Assembly (NCBI GenBank): GCA_937898635.1
Contig: CALEJW010000009.1
Coordinates: forward strand, 1-6,863
DNA from: an uncultured Pseudomonadota bacterium
GTDB taxonomy: Bacteria > Pseudomonadota > Gammaproteobacteria > Burkholderiales > Usitatibacteraceae
Direction of reading: 5' to 3'
Length of the DNA: 6,863 nt
The notes under the pieces: model-generated
The model's input: only the letters and a program-made list of their open reading frames with translations
What the model was told of the DNA's origin: nothing
Databases searched by the model: none
Position numbers and translations under genes: made by a program
Shown here: piece by piece, positions 1 through 6,366 of the stretch
Layout of the letters: each line of letters begins with the position of its first letter
Position numbering within the stretch: the stretch's first letter is position 1

Positions 1-450
1 CACGGCGTTCCCGCGGGCCTCATCGAGATCGAGATCACCGAGTCCTCGCTGGTCGACGACCCCAAGGGCGCGCAGGTCGTGCTTCGGGAGCTGCGCCAAC
101 GCGGCTGCCGGATCTCCATCGACGACTTCGGCACCGGCTACTCGTGCCTGAGCTACCTCGTGAACCTGCCGGTGCACGCGCTGAAGATCGACCGTTCCTT
201 CGTCCTCGGCATGGGCGGCAGCCGGGAGGCCTACCAGGTCGTCGCCTCGGTGGTGTCGATGGCCAAGGGCCTCGGGCTGCAGGTGGTCGCGGAAGGCGTC
301 GAGACCGCGCCCGACGTGGCGCTCCTGAAGGGCCTGGGCTGCGACCAGGCGCAGGGATTCCACTTCTGCCGGCCGATGCCCGCCGCGCAGCTCGAGGCGC
401 TCTGGGAATCCGGAGACCTCGCGCGAGCCGGCGCGGACACGGTTCACTGA
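1..450 (+). CDS. EAL-domain c-di-GMP phosphodiesterase, C-terminal part (5' end outside window)
   Basis: This is the C-terminal 149 residues of an EAL domain, the enzyme family that linearises cyclic di-GMP to pGpG in the cytoplasm. The frame is open from the first base, so the gene begins upstream and any GGDEF, PAS or receiver domain is unseen. Visible motifs in fragment numbering are EITES (11-15), DDFGTGYS (41-48, the intact loop 6 with the two metal-binding aspartates), KIDRSF (62-67), AEGVET (97-102) and QGFHFCRPMP (118-127). These match the C-terminal catalytic and metal-binding residues of active EAL enzymes, so it is probably catalytic and not a degenerate receptor. The EAL signature itself lies outside the window. 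About 22 residues follow the last motif, which is a normal ending. The gene converges on the hydrolase gene, and their 3' ends overlap by 7 bp. Family assignment is very secure; substrate activity is inferred. Confidence 0.96.
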   Translation, partial: HGVPAGLIEIEITESSLVDDPKGAQVVLRELRQRGCRISIDDFGTGYSCLSYLVNLPVHALKIDRSFVLGMGGSREAYQVVASVVSMAKGLGLQVVAEGVETAPDVALLKGLGCDQAQGFHFCRPMPAAQLEALWESGDLARAGADTVH

Positions 451-1676
451 ACGGCGCGAAGCACCCTTCCGGTCTCGAACACCGACGCCGGCCATCGCTC
501 GCCCCGCCAGGAGAGGCAGCGCTTGAGGTAGAAATCGAAGAGGAGCGGATTGTGCGCCTGGATGTGCCCGAGCCGTTCCGCGTCCCGCACCGCGAGGACG
601 CCCTCGTCCACGAGCCCCTTGAGCCCCATGACCGCGACGATGCCCGGGCCCGGGTAGTCCGAGCCGTTGAGGAGCCGCGGGTGCCACCCGTAGTTCGCGA
701 TCAGGCGCGCGAGCGCCCCCGGATGGCGCCCGCCCAGCACGACCGCCGAGAGGTCCCCGTAGAGCCTGCCGTCCCAGGCCGTCACGTCCATGAGGCGCGC
801 GAAGAGCTCGAAGCTCGGCAGGACGCGGCGGCCCCGGCGGTCGTCGAGGTCCGTGAAGTCGCCCTGCATCGCGCAGTGCGCCACGATCACCGTCGCGCCC
901 TCCTCCAGCGCCGCGCGCAGGCGCAGCGGATTGCCGTAGTCCTGCACGCCGCCCTCGACCAGCTCGTGCTCCCAGCCGCCATGGGTGAGGAGCGGCAGCC
1001 CCAGCCGCCGGAGCTCGCGGTAGAAGGGCCGGCAGCGCGGGCTCGCCGGGTCGATGCCCATGAAGTAGGGAATCCACTTCACGGCCCGCGCGCCGTTGGC
1101 CGCGGCGGCGCGCAGGCGCTCGAGCGCGTCCTCGCGGTAGGGATGCACGGAGGCCGCCCAGAGGAAGCGCTCGGGCGCCTCGCGGGCGATGCCCGCCACG
1201 TACTCGTCGGGGACGAGAAAGACCGTGCGCCGGCGGTCGAGCTTCCCGTCCTCGCCGCGGTAGCCGTCCAGCGCGAGCAGCAGGAAGCGCGCGCCGGCGG
1301 GGAACTCCGCGGCCAGCGCCTCGATCCGGCGCACGTAGCGGCGGCTCCAGTTGGCCGCGTCCCCGCCCGCGCAGGCGGCATTGGCCATGAGCGCGAAGTG
1401 GGCGTAGGAGAACGGGTTCGCGGGCGTGCGCATCGACGGGTTCACCCACGGCTCTCCGGGTCTTTCGCCCTCGCCCGCCAGGTGGACGTGCAGGTCGAGG
1501 ACCCGGCCCGGGTCCAGCCCCGCCCAGGCCTGGGCCGCCAGGGCCGGGTCGACGCGGTGGCCGGGGTCGCCGGGATTCGCGCAGGGGTTGAGCAGCCCCA
1601 GCGCCTCCCAGCAGCCGGCGAGCGGGAGCGTCGCGGGGAGGGCGAGCGCGGCGAGTGCCTGGCGTCGGGTGAACAT
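444..1676 (-). CDS. Exported lipoprotein-like metal-dependent hydrolase, amidohydrolase (TIM-barrel) family
   Basis: A 410-residue protein starting at the ATG complementary to 1674-1676. I prefer this start to an in-frame ATG 33 bases upstream: a GGAGG lies 10 bases before it, and it puts the export signal at the N terminus. The signal begins MFTRRQALAAL, a twin-arginine-like stretch, and ends in a lipobox LAGC with Cys22, so the mature protein may be a lipid-anchored periplasmic protein. The body resembles the amidohydrolase_2 type of metal-dependent hydrolase. DLHVH (61-65) is the metal-binding HxH. His178, Lys200 (AVKW), His232 (LLTHGG), His267 (IVAHC) and Asp340 (NGSDYPG) sit where later metal or catalytic residues are expected. 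The substrate cannot be told from sequence; decarboxylases, lactonases and amide hydrolases all share this fold. It is transcribed away from the STAS gene and nothing visible ties it to the signalling genes. Confidence 0.88.
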   Translation of the reverse strand: MFTRRQALAALALPATLPLAGCWEALGLLNPCANPGDPGHRVDPALAAQAWAGLDPGRVLDLHVHLAGEGERPGEPWVNPSMRTPANPFSYAHFALMANAACAGGDAANWSRRYVRRIEALAAEFPAGARFLLLALDGYRGEDGKLDRRRTVFLVPDEYVAGIAREAPERFLWAASVHPYREDALERLRAAAANGARAVKWIPYFMGIDPASPRCRPFYRELRRLGLPLLTHGGWEHELVEGGVQDYGNPLRLRAALEEGATVIVAHCAMQGDFTDLDDRRGRRVLPSFELFARLMDVTAWDGRLYGDLSAVVLGGRHPGALARLIANYGWHPRLLNGSDYPGPGIVAVMGLKGLVDEGVLAVRDAERLGHIQAHNPLLFDFYLKRCLSWRGERWPASVFETGRVLRAVQ

Positions 1677-1739
1677 GGGCGACTGGCCTCCGGCCGGTTG
1701 GGCGTGCATATGTTACGCGCGGGGCCGATGGCGGCCAGC

Positions 1740-1768
1740 TTGCCCTTACTCCGGGCGTCCCCGACAAT
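1740..1768 (+). promoter_or_regulatory. Possible sigma70-like promoter upstream of the STAS gene
   Basis: TTGCCC at 1740-1745 and GACAAT at 1763-1768 are separated by 17 bases. Each matches the -35 or -10 consensus at 4 of 6 positions. Transcription would start near 1775, about 25 bases before the STAS ATG. It lies in the 123-bp divergent gap between the hydrolase and STAS genes, where a promoter for the three-gene rightward unit is expected. In a GC-rich genome such matches are weak evidence. I found no equally good leftward promoter for the hydrolase. Confidence 0.35.
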
Positions 1769-1799
1769 AGCCCCCGGCTCCGCCAGAAAACTACAACGA

Positions 1800-2174
1800 A
1801 TGGCACTCTTGGCACGCAGGTTCGCGAACGCGCTGGTCATCGGCGTCGCCGGAAGGCTCGACCAGGACAACTGCGAGGCCTTCCGCGTGGACCTCATGGC
1901 GCACGTCGAGCGAAGCGCCCACGACGGGGGCGCGGTGGTGCTCGACCTCTCGGGCCTGGAGTACGTCTCGAGCGCGGGGCTGCGCTGCTTCATGCTCGCC
2001 TCGCGCCAGGCGAAGGCGCAGCACGGGCGGATCAGCGTGGCCTGCCTGCAGCCGATGGTCGCGGAGATCTTCGAGATCAGCCACTTCAACATGGTCTTCC
2101 AGGTTTTCGGCACGGTGCGCGAGGCGCTCGCGGCCGCTTCCAACGAGGCCGCGGCGGCCTTCGACCAGGCCTGA
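1800..2174 (+). CDS. STAS-domain anti-sigma-factor antagonist (SpoIIAA/RsbV-like)
   Basis: A 124-residue single STAS domain, the usual length for SpoIIAA/RsbV-type antagonists. In such circuits the unphosphorylated antagonist binds the anti-sigma kinase and frees its target; the kinase inactivates the antagonist by phosphorylating one serine, and a PP2C phosphatase reverses this. The opening FANALVIGVAGRLDQDN (8-24) fits the first strands. VVLDLSGLEYVSSAGLR (46-62) is the conserved loop; aligned with SpoIIAA DSSGL, the phosphorylatable residue is Ser58. A short Ala-rich tail follows. The ATG at 1800 was chosen because the domain starts within a few residues of it; upstream the frame stays open only as high-GC read-through against the hydrolase gene. 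No clear Shine-Dalgarno sequence precedes it. It leads a rightward unit with the MBL gene (32-base gap) and the CHASE2-phosphatase, its probable activator. The HATPase at the right end of the window is its likely partner kinase. Confidence 0.93.
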   Translation: MALLARRFANALVIGVAGRLDQDNCEAFRVDLMAHVERSAHDGGAVVLDLSGLEYVSSAGLRCFMLASRQAKAQHGRISVACLQPMVAEIFEISHFNMVFQVFGTVREALAAASNEAAAAFDQA

Positions 2175-2206
2175 GCCTTCACGCTCGGCGAGGACCGGAC
2201 CCTTCC

Positions 2207-3169
2207 ATGTCGATGCGCATCCGCTTCTGGGGCACCCGCGGCTCCATTCCCGTGGCCCTCACCTCCTTCGACATCCGCGACAAGCTCGCGCGCGCGCTCG
2301 TGGAGGCCTCGGGGCGCAGCTTCGCCACCTTCGAGGAGGCGCACGCCTACGCCTCCACCGAGCTCGACTTCTCCCTCACCCACACCTTCGGCGGGCACAC
2401 GCCGTGCGTGGAGCTCGACCTCGGCGGCGAGGAGTACTTCGTCTGCGACATGGGCAGCGGCGCGCGGCCCTTCGGCGTGCACGTGCTGGCCAGGCAGGCG
2501 CGCCGGCCCGCCACGGTGAACGTCTTCATGTCCCACGTGCACTGGGACCACATCATGGGCTTCCCCTTCTTCGGGCCGGCCTACGTGCCGGGCACGAAGA
2601 TCCGCATCCACAGCTGCCACGACGTGTGCGAGCAGGCCTTCCGCCTGCAGCAGGCCGCGCCCTGCTTCCCCGTGGACTTCAACCAGCTCGCCGCGACGAT
2701 CGAGTTCGTGAAGCTCGAGCCCGACCAGCCGCGCGAGATCGCGGGGCTCGTGGTCACGCCGCACCTGCAGCTGCACTCGGGCGACTCCTACGGCTTCCGC
2801 TTCGAGCACGGCGGCAAGCGGGTGGTGTACTCGACGGATTCCGAGCACAAGCTCGAGAACCGCGCCGAGGCCGAGAACTTCGCGGCCTTCTTCCGCGACG
2901 CGGACGTGGTGATCTTCGACGCGATGTACGCGCTCGCCGAGGCGATCAGCGTGAAGGCGGACTGGGGGCACTCGAGCAACATCGTGGGCGTGGAGCTCTG
3001 CCAGATGGCCAACGCGCGCCACCTGGTGCTCTTCCACCACGAGCCCGCGAACGACGACGCGACGCTGCACGGCCTCCTCAAGGAGGCGCGCCGCTTCGAG
3101 GAGCTCACGCGCTCCGGCGCGCCGCTCAAGGTCTCGGCGGCCTACGACGGCATGGAGATCGACCCCTGA
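2207..3169 (+). CDS. Metallo-beta-lactamase-fold metal hydrolase (COG1235/PhnP-like, GTRGSIP type)
   Basis: A 320-residue cytoplasmic MBL-fold protein with no signal peptide. It opens with IRFWGTRGSIP (5-15), typical of a family often annotated as an MBL-fold hydrolase or cyclic-phosphodiester-type phosphodiesterase. The metal site is the signature SHVHWDH (109-115: His110, His112, Asp114, His115), with His190, Asp211 (YSTDSEH) and His277/278 (LFHHEP) as further candidate ligands. DAMY (238-241) and WGHSS (253-257) are also characteristic. Between GTRGSIP and FGGHTPCVEL lies an extra segment of about 40 residues (20-60), predicted by eye to be helical, which shorter relatives lack. The substrate is unknown; a phosphodiester or cyclic nucleotide is possible but not shown. 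The ATG at 2207 has a distant GAGGA at 2190-2194; a second ATG lies two codons on. It sits between STAS and phosphatase genes and its stop overlaps the start of the latter, so expression is probably coupled. Confidence 0.93.
   Translation: MSMRIRFWGTRGSIPVALTSFDIRDKLARALVEASGRSFATFEEAHAYASTELDFSLTHTFGGHTPCVELDLGGEEYFVCDMGSGARPFGVHVLARQARRPATVNVFMSHVHWDHIMGFPFFGPAYVPGTKIRIHSCHDVCEQAFRLQQAAPCFPVDFNQLAATIEFVKLEPDQPREIAGLVVTPHLQLHSGDSYGFRFEHGGKRVVYSTDSEHKLENRAEAENFAAFFRDADVVIFDAMYALAEAISVKADWGHSSNIVGVELCQMANARHLVLFHHEPANDDATLHGLLKEARRFEELTRSGAPLKVSAAYDGMEIDP
3154..3157 (+). promoter_or_regulatory. Ribosome binding site deciding the CTG start of the CHASE2-phosphatase
   Basis: GGAG at 3154-3157 lies inside the end of the MBL gene and 8 bases before CTG at 3166-3168. 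This is ideal spacing and the main support for the unusual start codon. The CTG overlaps the MBL stop TGA (3167-3169) as CTGA, mirroring the common ATGA coupling arrangement. Confidence 0.55.
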
Positions 3170-5223
3170 GGGCCTCCGGCGCGTTCCGCGTCGCCGCGCT
3201 CGCGCTGCTGGCCGCGATCTCGCTCCTGCTCGCGACCTCGCCGGACATCGTCGAGCGCTTCCGCAACCTCGTCTTCGACGGCTGGCAGCGCAACCTGCCG
3301 CGCGAGAGGGTCTCCGACCAGGTGGTCGTGGTGACCATCGACGAGAAGGCGCTCTCCACCCACGGGCAGTGGCCCTGGCCGCGCGACCGGATGGCGGACC
3401 TCGTCGCGCGCCTCGCGGCGGCGAGGCCCCTGGTGATCGGGGTGGACATCTTCTTCCCCGAGCCGGACCGCTTCTCGCCCGCGGTCCTGGCCGAGCGCAT
3501 CGAGGGCCGGGCGCCGGGCATCGCGGCGAGCCTTCGCGGGATGCCCTCCAACGACGCGCTCTTCGGCAAGGCGCTCGCGCTCGTGCCGTCCGTGCTCGGC
3601 GTGGCGGGGCTCGCCTCGACGGACCCGCGCTTCGCCGGCCCGCCGCGCTCCCCGCCCGTGCGCTTCCTGGACGGCGCGGGCGAGGCGATCCGCGCCTACC
3701 CGGGGCACCTGCGCAACGTCCCGGAGATCGACGCGGGCGCGGCCGGCCACGGGCTCTACTCGATCGACCTCGAGGGCGGCGTGGCGCGGCGCCTGCAGAT
3801 GCTCGGGCGCTTCGACCAGGCGGTGGTGCCCACGCTCGCCGTGGAGATGATCCGCATCGCCCTCGCGGCGCCGCTCACCGTCGCGCCGTCGGCCGGGGGG
3901 ACGATCGAGCTGCGCTTCGGCGACTACGCGGTGCCCGCCCAGCCCGACGGCCGCGCCTACGTGCGCTACGGCCGCTCGGATCCCGGGCGATTCGTGTCGG
4001 CGGCGAGCGTCCTCGACGGCAGTTTCGACGTCTCGCAGCTCGAGGGAAAGCTCGTGCTGGTGGGCTTCACCGGCCTGGGACTCGCCGACCTCGTGGCCAC
4101 GCCCCTGGGCGAGACCGTCTTCGGGGTGGAGAACCACGCCCAGGCCGCCGAGGCGATCCTGGAGGGCCAGTTCCTGCGCCGCATCGCGCTCGCGCCGCGC
4201 ATCGAGGCCGCGCTCCTCATCGCCTTCGGCCTCGGGCTCTTCGTGTTCATCCCGCGCTCCAATGCGGTCCGCTCGGCCGCGGTGCTCGTCGCCGGCATCG
4301 TCGCGCTCCTCGGGGCGGGCGCGCTCGCCTTCGCCCAGGCGGGGCTCCTCTTCGATCCCGCGGGACCGGCGCTGGGGGCGATGGCGGTGTTCGGCGTCAT
4401 GCAGGCGGGCTCCCTCGCCGAGGCGCAGCGCCAGCGCCAGCAGCTTCGCGAGCAGGCCGCCCGGATGGCGGGCGAGCTCGACGCCGCCAAGCGCATCCAG
4501 ATGGGCCTGCTGCCCGATCCCGCGGAGGTCTTCGCGGGAGAGGGGCGGGTGGACGTGGCGGCCCTCCTGGAGCCCGCGCGCACCGTGGGCGGCGACTTCT
4601 ACGACTGCTTCCTCCTGGACGGGCGGCGGCTCTTCTTCGTGGTGGCGGACGTTTCCGGCAAGGGCCTTCCCGCCTCGCTCTTCATGGCGTCGGTGAAGTC
4701 GATCCTCAAGAGCGCGGCGCTCACGGTGGAGGGCTCCGTGGGCGGGATCCTCGCCCGGGCGCAGGACGAGATCCGCCGCGAGAACCCGGAGTCGCTCTTC
4801 GTGACCGCGCTGGCCGGGGTGCTCGACCTCGAGACGGGCGAGCTCGAGTACGCCAACGCCGGGCACGAGCCCGCGTGGTCGCACGTGCCGCAGGGGCGGC
4901 CCGAGCGGCTGGATGCCTCCGGCGGGCCGCCGCTGTGCGTGCTGGACGTCTATTCCTACCCGTCGACGCGGCGCACGCTGCAGCGCGGCGAGTGGCTCCT
5001 CGCCCTCTCCGACGGGGCCACGGAGGCGATGAACGAGCGCAAGGAGTTCTTCGGCACGGAGCGGCTGCGCACGTCCCTCGGCTGGCTGGGCGACGAGGCG
5101 GACGCGAAGGTGATCGTGAACCGCGTGCGCGACGACGTGCGCCGGTTCTCGGGGGCCGCGGAGGCCGCGGACGACCTCACGCTGCTCGCGATCCGCTGGA
5201 ACGGCCCCGCGGCCGAACTCTAG
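3166..5223 (+). CDS. CHASE2 sensor fused to SpoIIE-type PP2C serine phosphatase (RsbU-like), membrane protein
   Basis: About 685 residues if started at CTG 3166. Layout: one membrane segment (7-23); a periplasmic CHASE2 sensor (about 28-340, with VVVVTIDEKAL, WPWPRDRMADLV and GVDIFFPEPD); three more membrane segments (about 346-362, 369-391, 396-413); a Gln/Arg-rich coiled-coil linker (416-445); and a cytoplasmic SpoIIE phosphatase domain (445-680). Phosphatase motifs are AAKRIQMGLLP (440-450), GGDFYD (475-480, Asp477), VVADVSGKG (492-500, Asp495), LSDGATEA (614-621, Asp616) and AADDLTLLAIR (667-677, Asp669/670). All metal-binding aspartates are present, so it should be active. The family dephosphorylates STAS antagonists, and such a gene lies two genes upstream. 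The CHASE2 ligand is unknown. Start: no ATG, GTG or TTG lies in frame between the MBL stop and the CHASE2 core, and starting later would remove the first membrane segment. The 3' end overlaps the OmpA-like gene by 4 bp. Confidence 0.93.
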   Translation: MRASGAFRVAALALLAAISLLLATSPDIVERFRNLVFDGWQRNLPRERVSDQVVVVTIDEKALSTHGQWPWPRDRMADLVARLAAARPLVIGVDIFFPEPDRFSPAVLAERIEGRAPGIAASLRGMPSNDALFGKALALVPSVLGVAGLASTDPRFAGPPRSPPVRFLDGAGEAIRAYPGHLRNVPEIDAGAAGHGLYSIDLEGGVARRLQMLGRFDQAVVPTLAVEMIRIALAAPLTVAPSAGGTIELRFGDYAVPAQPDGRAYVRYGRSDPGRFVSAASVLDGSFDVSQLEGKLVLVGFTGLGLADLVATPLGETVFGVENHAQAAEAILEGQFLRRIALAPRIEAALLIAFGLGLFVFIPRSNAVRSAAVLVAGIVALLGAGALAFAQAGLLFDPAGPALGAMAVFGVMQAGSLAEAQRQRQQLREQAARMAGELDAAKRIQMGLLPDPAEVFAGEGRVDVAALLEPARTVGGDFYDCFLLDGRRLFFVVADVSGKGLPASLFMASVKSILKSAALTVEGSVGGILARAQDEIRRENPESLFVTALAGVLDLETGELEYANAGHEPAWSHVPQGRPERLDASGGPPLCVLDVYSYPSTRRTLQRGEWLLALSDGATEAMNERKEFFGTERLRTSLGWLGDEADAKVIVNRVRDDVRRFSGAAEAADDLTLLAIRWNGPAAEL

Positions 5224-5828
5224 CGGACGCTGATCTCGACGCGGCGGTTGCGCGGCTCGGAGGTGTTGTCGTCGGTGGCCACGAGGAGCTCGCGCTCGCC
5301 GCGGCCGGCCGCCTGGATGCGCCCGGCGGCGATGCCGAGTTCCACCATCAGCTCGCGCATGCGCTCGGCCCGGGCCAGCGAGAGCTTGTCGTTCGAGGAG
5401 ATGGTGCCGACGGTGTCGGTGTGGCCGATCACCACGATGTCGGGGGCGGGGCGGCGCTTGAGCTCCGCGAAGACCTTCTCCATCTCGACCCGCGAGGCGG
5501 GGGTGAGCTCGTCCTTGCCCTCGAGGAAGTAGAGCGTGAAGGACGCGGGCCTGCCGGGCAGGGCCTCGATCGTCGCGGCGAAGGCGAGGGTGACGTCGGC
5601 GGCGGAAATCGGGGTGAAGGCGATGGTCCCGTCCGCCGCCAGGCGCCGGGCGAGGTAGGCCTTGTCGAGGACGCTCTCGCGCCCGCCGGTGCGCACCACG
5701 ACCGCGCCGACGTGTCCGTCGGCGGCGGGAATGACCGCGACGAACTCGGGCGCGACGGGGTCCGGCGCCTTCGGCGCTTCCGCGCAGGCCGCCACCGCGA
5801 GCAACAGGATGGCGGACGCTACGCGCAT
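5220..5828 (-). CDS. OmpA-like peptidoglycan-associated lipoprotein
   Basis: A 202-residue protein with a short lipoprotein signal (AILLLAVAAC, Cys15 acylated), then a region of about 75 residues that I do not recognise (20-95), then an OmpA C-terminal domain (about 97-200). Domain motifs are FTLYFLEGKDEL (97-108), IVVIGHTDTVG (131-141), NDKLSLARAERM (146-157), GRIQAAGRGE (169-178) and EPRNRRVEISV (191-201). Asp138 and Arg153 are 15 residues apart, as are the diaminopimelate-binding Asp and Arg of characterised OmpA domains, so peptidoglycan binding is likely. It probably sits on the inner leaflet of the outer membrane. It is the second gene of a leftward pair, 13 bases after the FecR-domain gene; an AAGG just before the ATG can serve as ribosome site. 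FecR/OmpA-like genes beside CHASE2 sensors suggest a shared envelope-sensing role, which is inference. Its TAG stop shares a CTAG with the phosphatase stop. Confidence 0.93.
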   Translation of the reverse strand: MRVASAILLLAVAACAEAPKAPDPVAPEFVAVIPAADGHVGAVVVRTGGRESVLDKAYLARRLAADGTIAFTPISAADVTLAFAATIEALPGRPASFTLYFLEGKDELTPASRVEMEKVFAELKRRPAPDIVVIGHTDTVGTISSNDKLSLARAERMRELMVELGIAAGRIQAAGRGERELLVATDDNTSEPRNRRVEISVR

Positions 5829-5841
5829 CGGGCCTTCGGGA

Positions 5842-6300
5842 TCAGTAGGTGGCGCGAGCCGGGGCGACAGGTTCGTCGACCTGGACCACGAACTCGGTGC
5901 CGCGCACGGCCATCACGGACGAGGGCGTGCGGATGCGCATCGACTCGGGCGACTGCTTGACCATCTTGCCCGAGACCGCCGCGAGCTTGCCCTTGCGCAG
6001 CGACCCCTCGAACTCGCCCGCATGGGTGGTCGAGTCGAAGCGGTACTTGTCGATCGCGAACACGCTGTTCGGGCCGACGGAGACGAGGCTGTTGTCGGAG
6101 AAGGTGACGCCCACGGAGCCGTCGGCGCCCGTCACCAGCACGTCGGTGGCGTGCACGGGCATGCCCACCGTCGCGGCGACCCGCTGGCCGGAACGCTCGA
6201 CCTGCACGGCGCCCTTGGCGACCTTGACCTGCCCGATTTCGGCAGCCGCCGCGGAAGCGGCGAAGGCCAGGGCACAAAGGAAAATCCACAGTTTCCGCAT
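5842..6300 (-). CDS. Secreted FecR-domain protein
   Basis: A 152-residue protein with a classical signal peptide (MRKLWIFLCALAF..., cleavage probably after the Ala run at about residue 20) and one FecR domain (about 25-142). Family features are GQVKVAKGAVQVERSG (23-38), GMPVHATDVLVTGADGS (46-62), VGVTFSDNSLVSVGPNS (63-79) and the closing RIRTPSSVMAVRGTEFVV (122-139). Unlike the TonB-system regulator FecR it has no cytoplasmic N-terminal domain or membrane anchor, so it looks like a free periplasmic module. A strong AAGGAGG on the minus strand (6306-6312) lies 5 bases before the ATG at 6300 and fixes the start; the frame continues upstream only as shadow of the HATPase gene. It leads the leftward unit with the OmpA-like lipoprotein and shares a 66-bp divergent control region with the HATPase gene. 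The function of such stand-alone FecR proteins is not established; sensing or scaffolding for CHASE2 is a reasonable guess. Confidence 0.92.
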   Translation of the reverse strand: MRKLWIFLCALAFAASAAAAEIGQVKVAKGAVQVERSGQRVAATVGMPVHATDVLVTGADGSVGVTFSDNSLVSVGPNSVFAIDKYRFDSTTHAGEFEGSLRKGKLAAVSGKMVKQSPESMRIRTPSSVMAVRGTEFVVQVDEPVAPARATY

Positions 6301-6316
6301 GATCGCCTCCTTGGCA

Positions 6317-6348
6317 TTGCGGGATGGGGTGTGGAAGGACTCTATAAT
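6317..6348 (+). promoter_or_regulatory. Possible promoter for the HATPase gene in the 66-bp divergent region
   Basis: A perfect -10 hexamer TATAAT lies at 6343-6348, striking in such GC-rich DNA. The best -35 candidate, TTGCGG at 6317-6322, is weak and 20 bases away, longer than the ideal 17. A start near 6355 would give a leader of only about a dozen bases, just reaching the AAGGA ribosome site at 6356-6360. The leftward FecR/OmpA unit must also be driven from about here; a TTCACA / CATTAT pair on the minus strand with 16-base spacing is possible but weak. Confidence 0.4.
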
Positions 6349-6366
6349 GCCCGAAAAGGAAAAGAT

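Noticed and set aside
642..655. CCCGGGCCCGGG palindrome
   Set aside because: It lies inside the hydrolase codons for the YPGPG loop after the conserved Asp and is explained by coding sequence.
144..1799. Long rightward open frame running into the STAS gene, antisense to the hydrolase
   Set aside because: It is Arg/Ala/Pro/His-rich with no domain, as expected when a GC-rich gene is read on the other strand. The STAS domain begins only at about 1800.
2404..3165. Upstream GTG starts for the phosphatase deep inside the MBL gene
   Set aside because: They would add up to about 250 Arg-rich residues with no domain, overlapping a well-supported gene. The CTG at 3166 with its GGAG fits better.
3142..4884. 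Very long leftward open frame opposite the CHASE2-phosphatase
   Set aside because: Low-complexity Arg/Gly/Glu/His composition without motifs, while the opposite strand has unmistakable CHASE2 and SpoIIE motifs. It is a codon-bias shadow.
3369..5960. Long rightward open frame shifted against the phosphatase and crossing into the OmpA-like gene
   Set aside because: Arg/Ala/Gly-rich shadow with no recognisable domain; it contradicts two well-supported genes.
6311..6320. TTGGCATTGC as a sigma54 -24/-12 element
   Set aside because: The GG and GC are much closer than the fixed sigma54 spacing, and it overlaps the FecR ribosome binding site.
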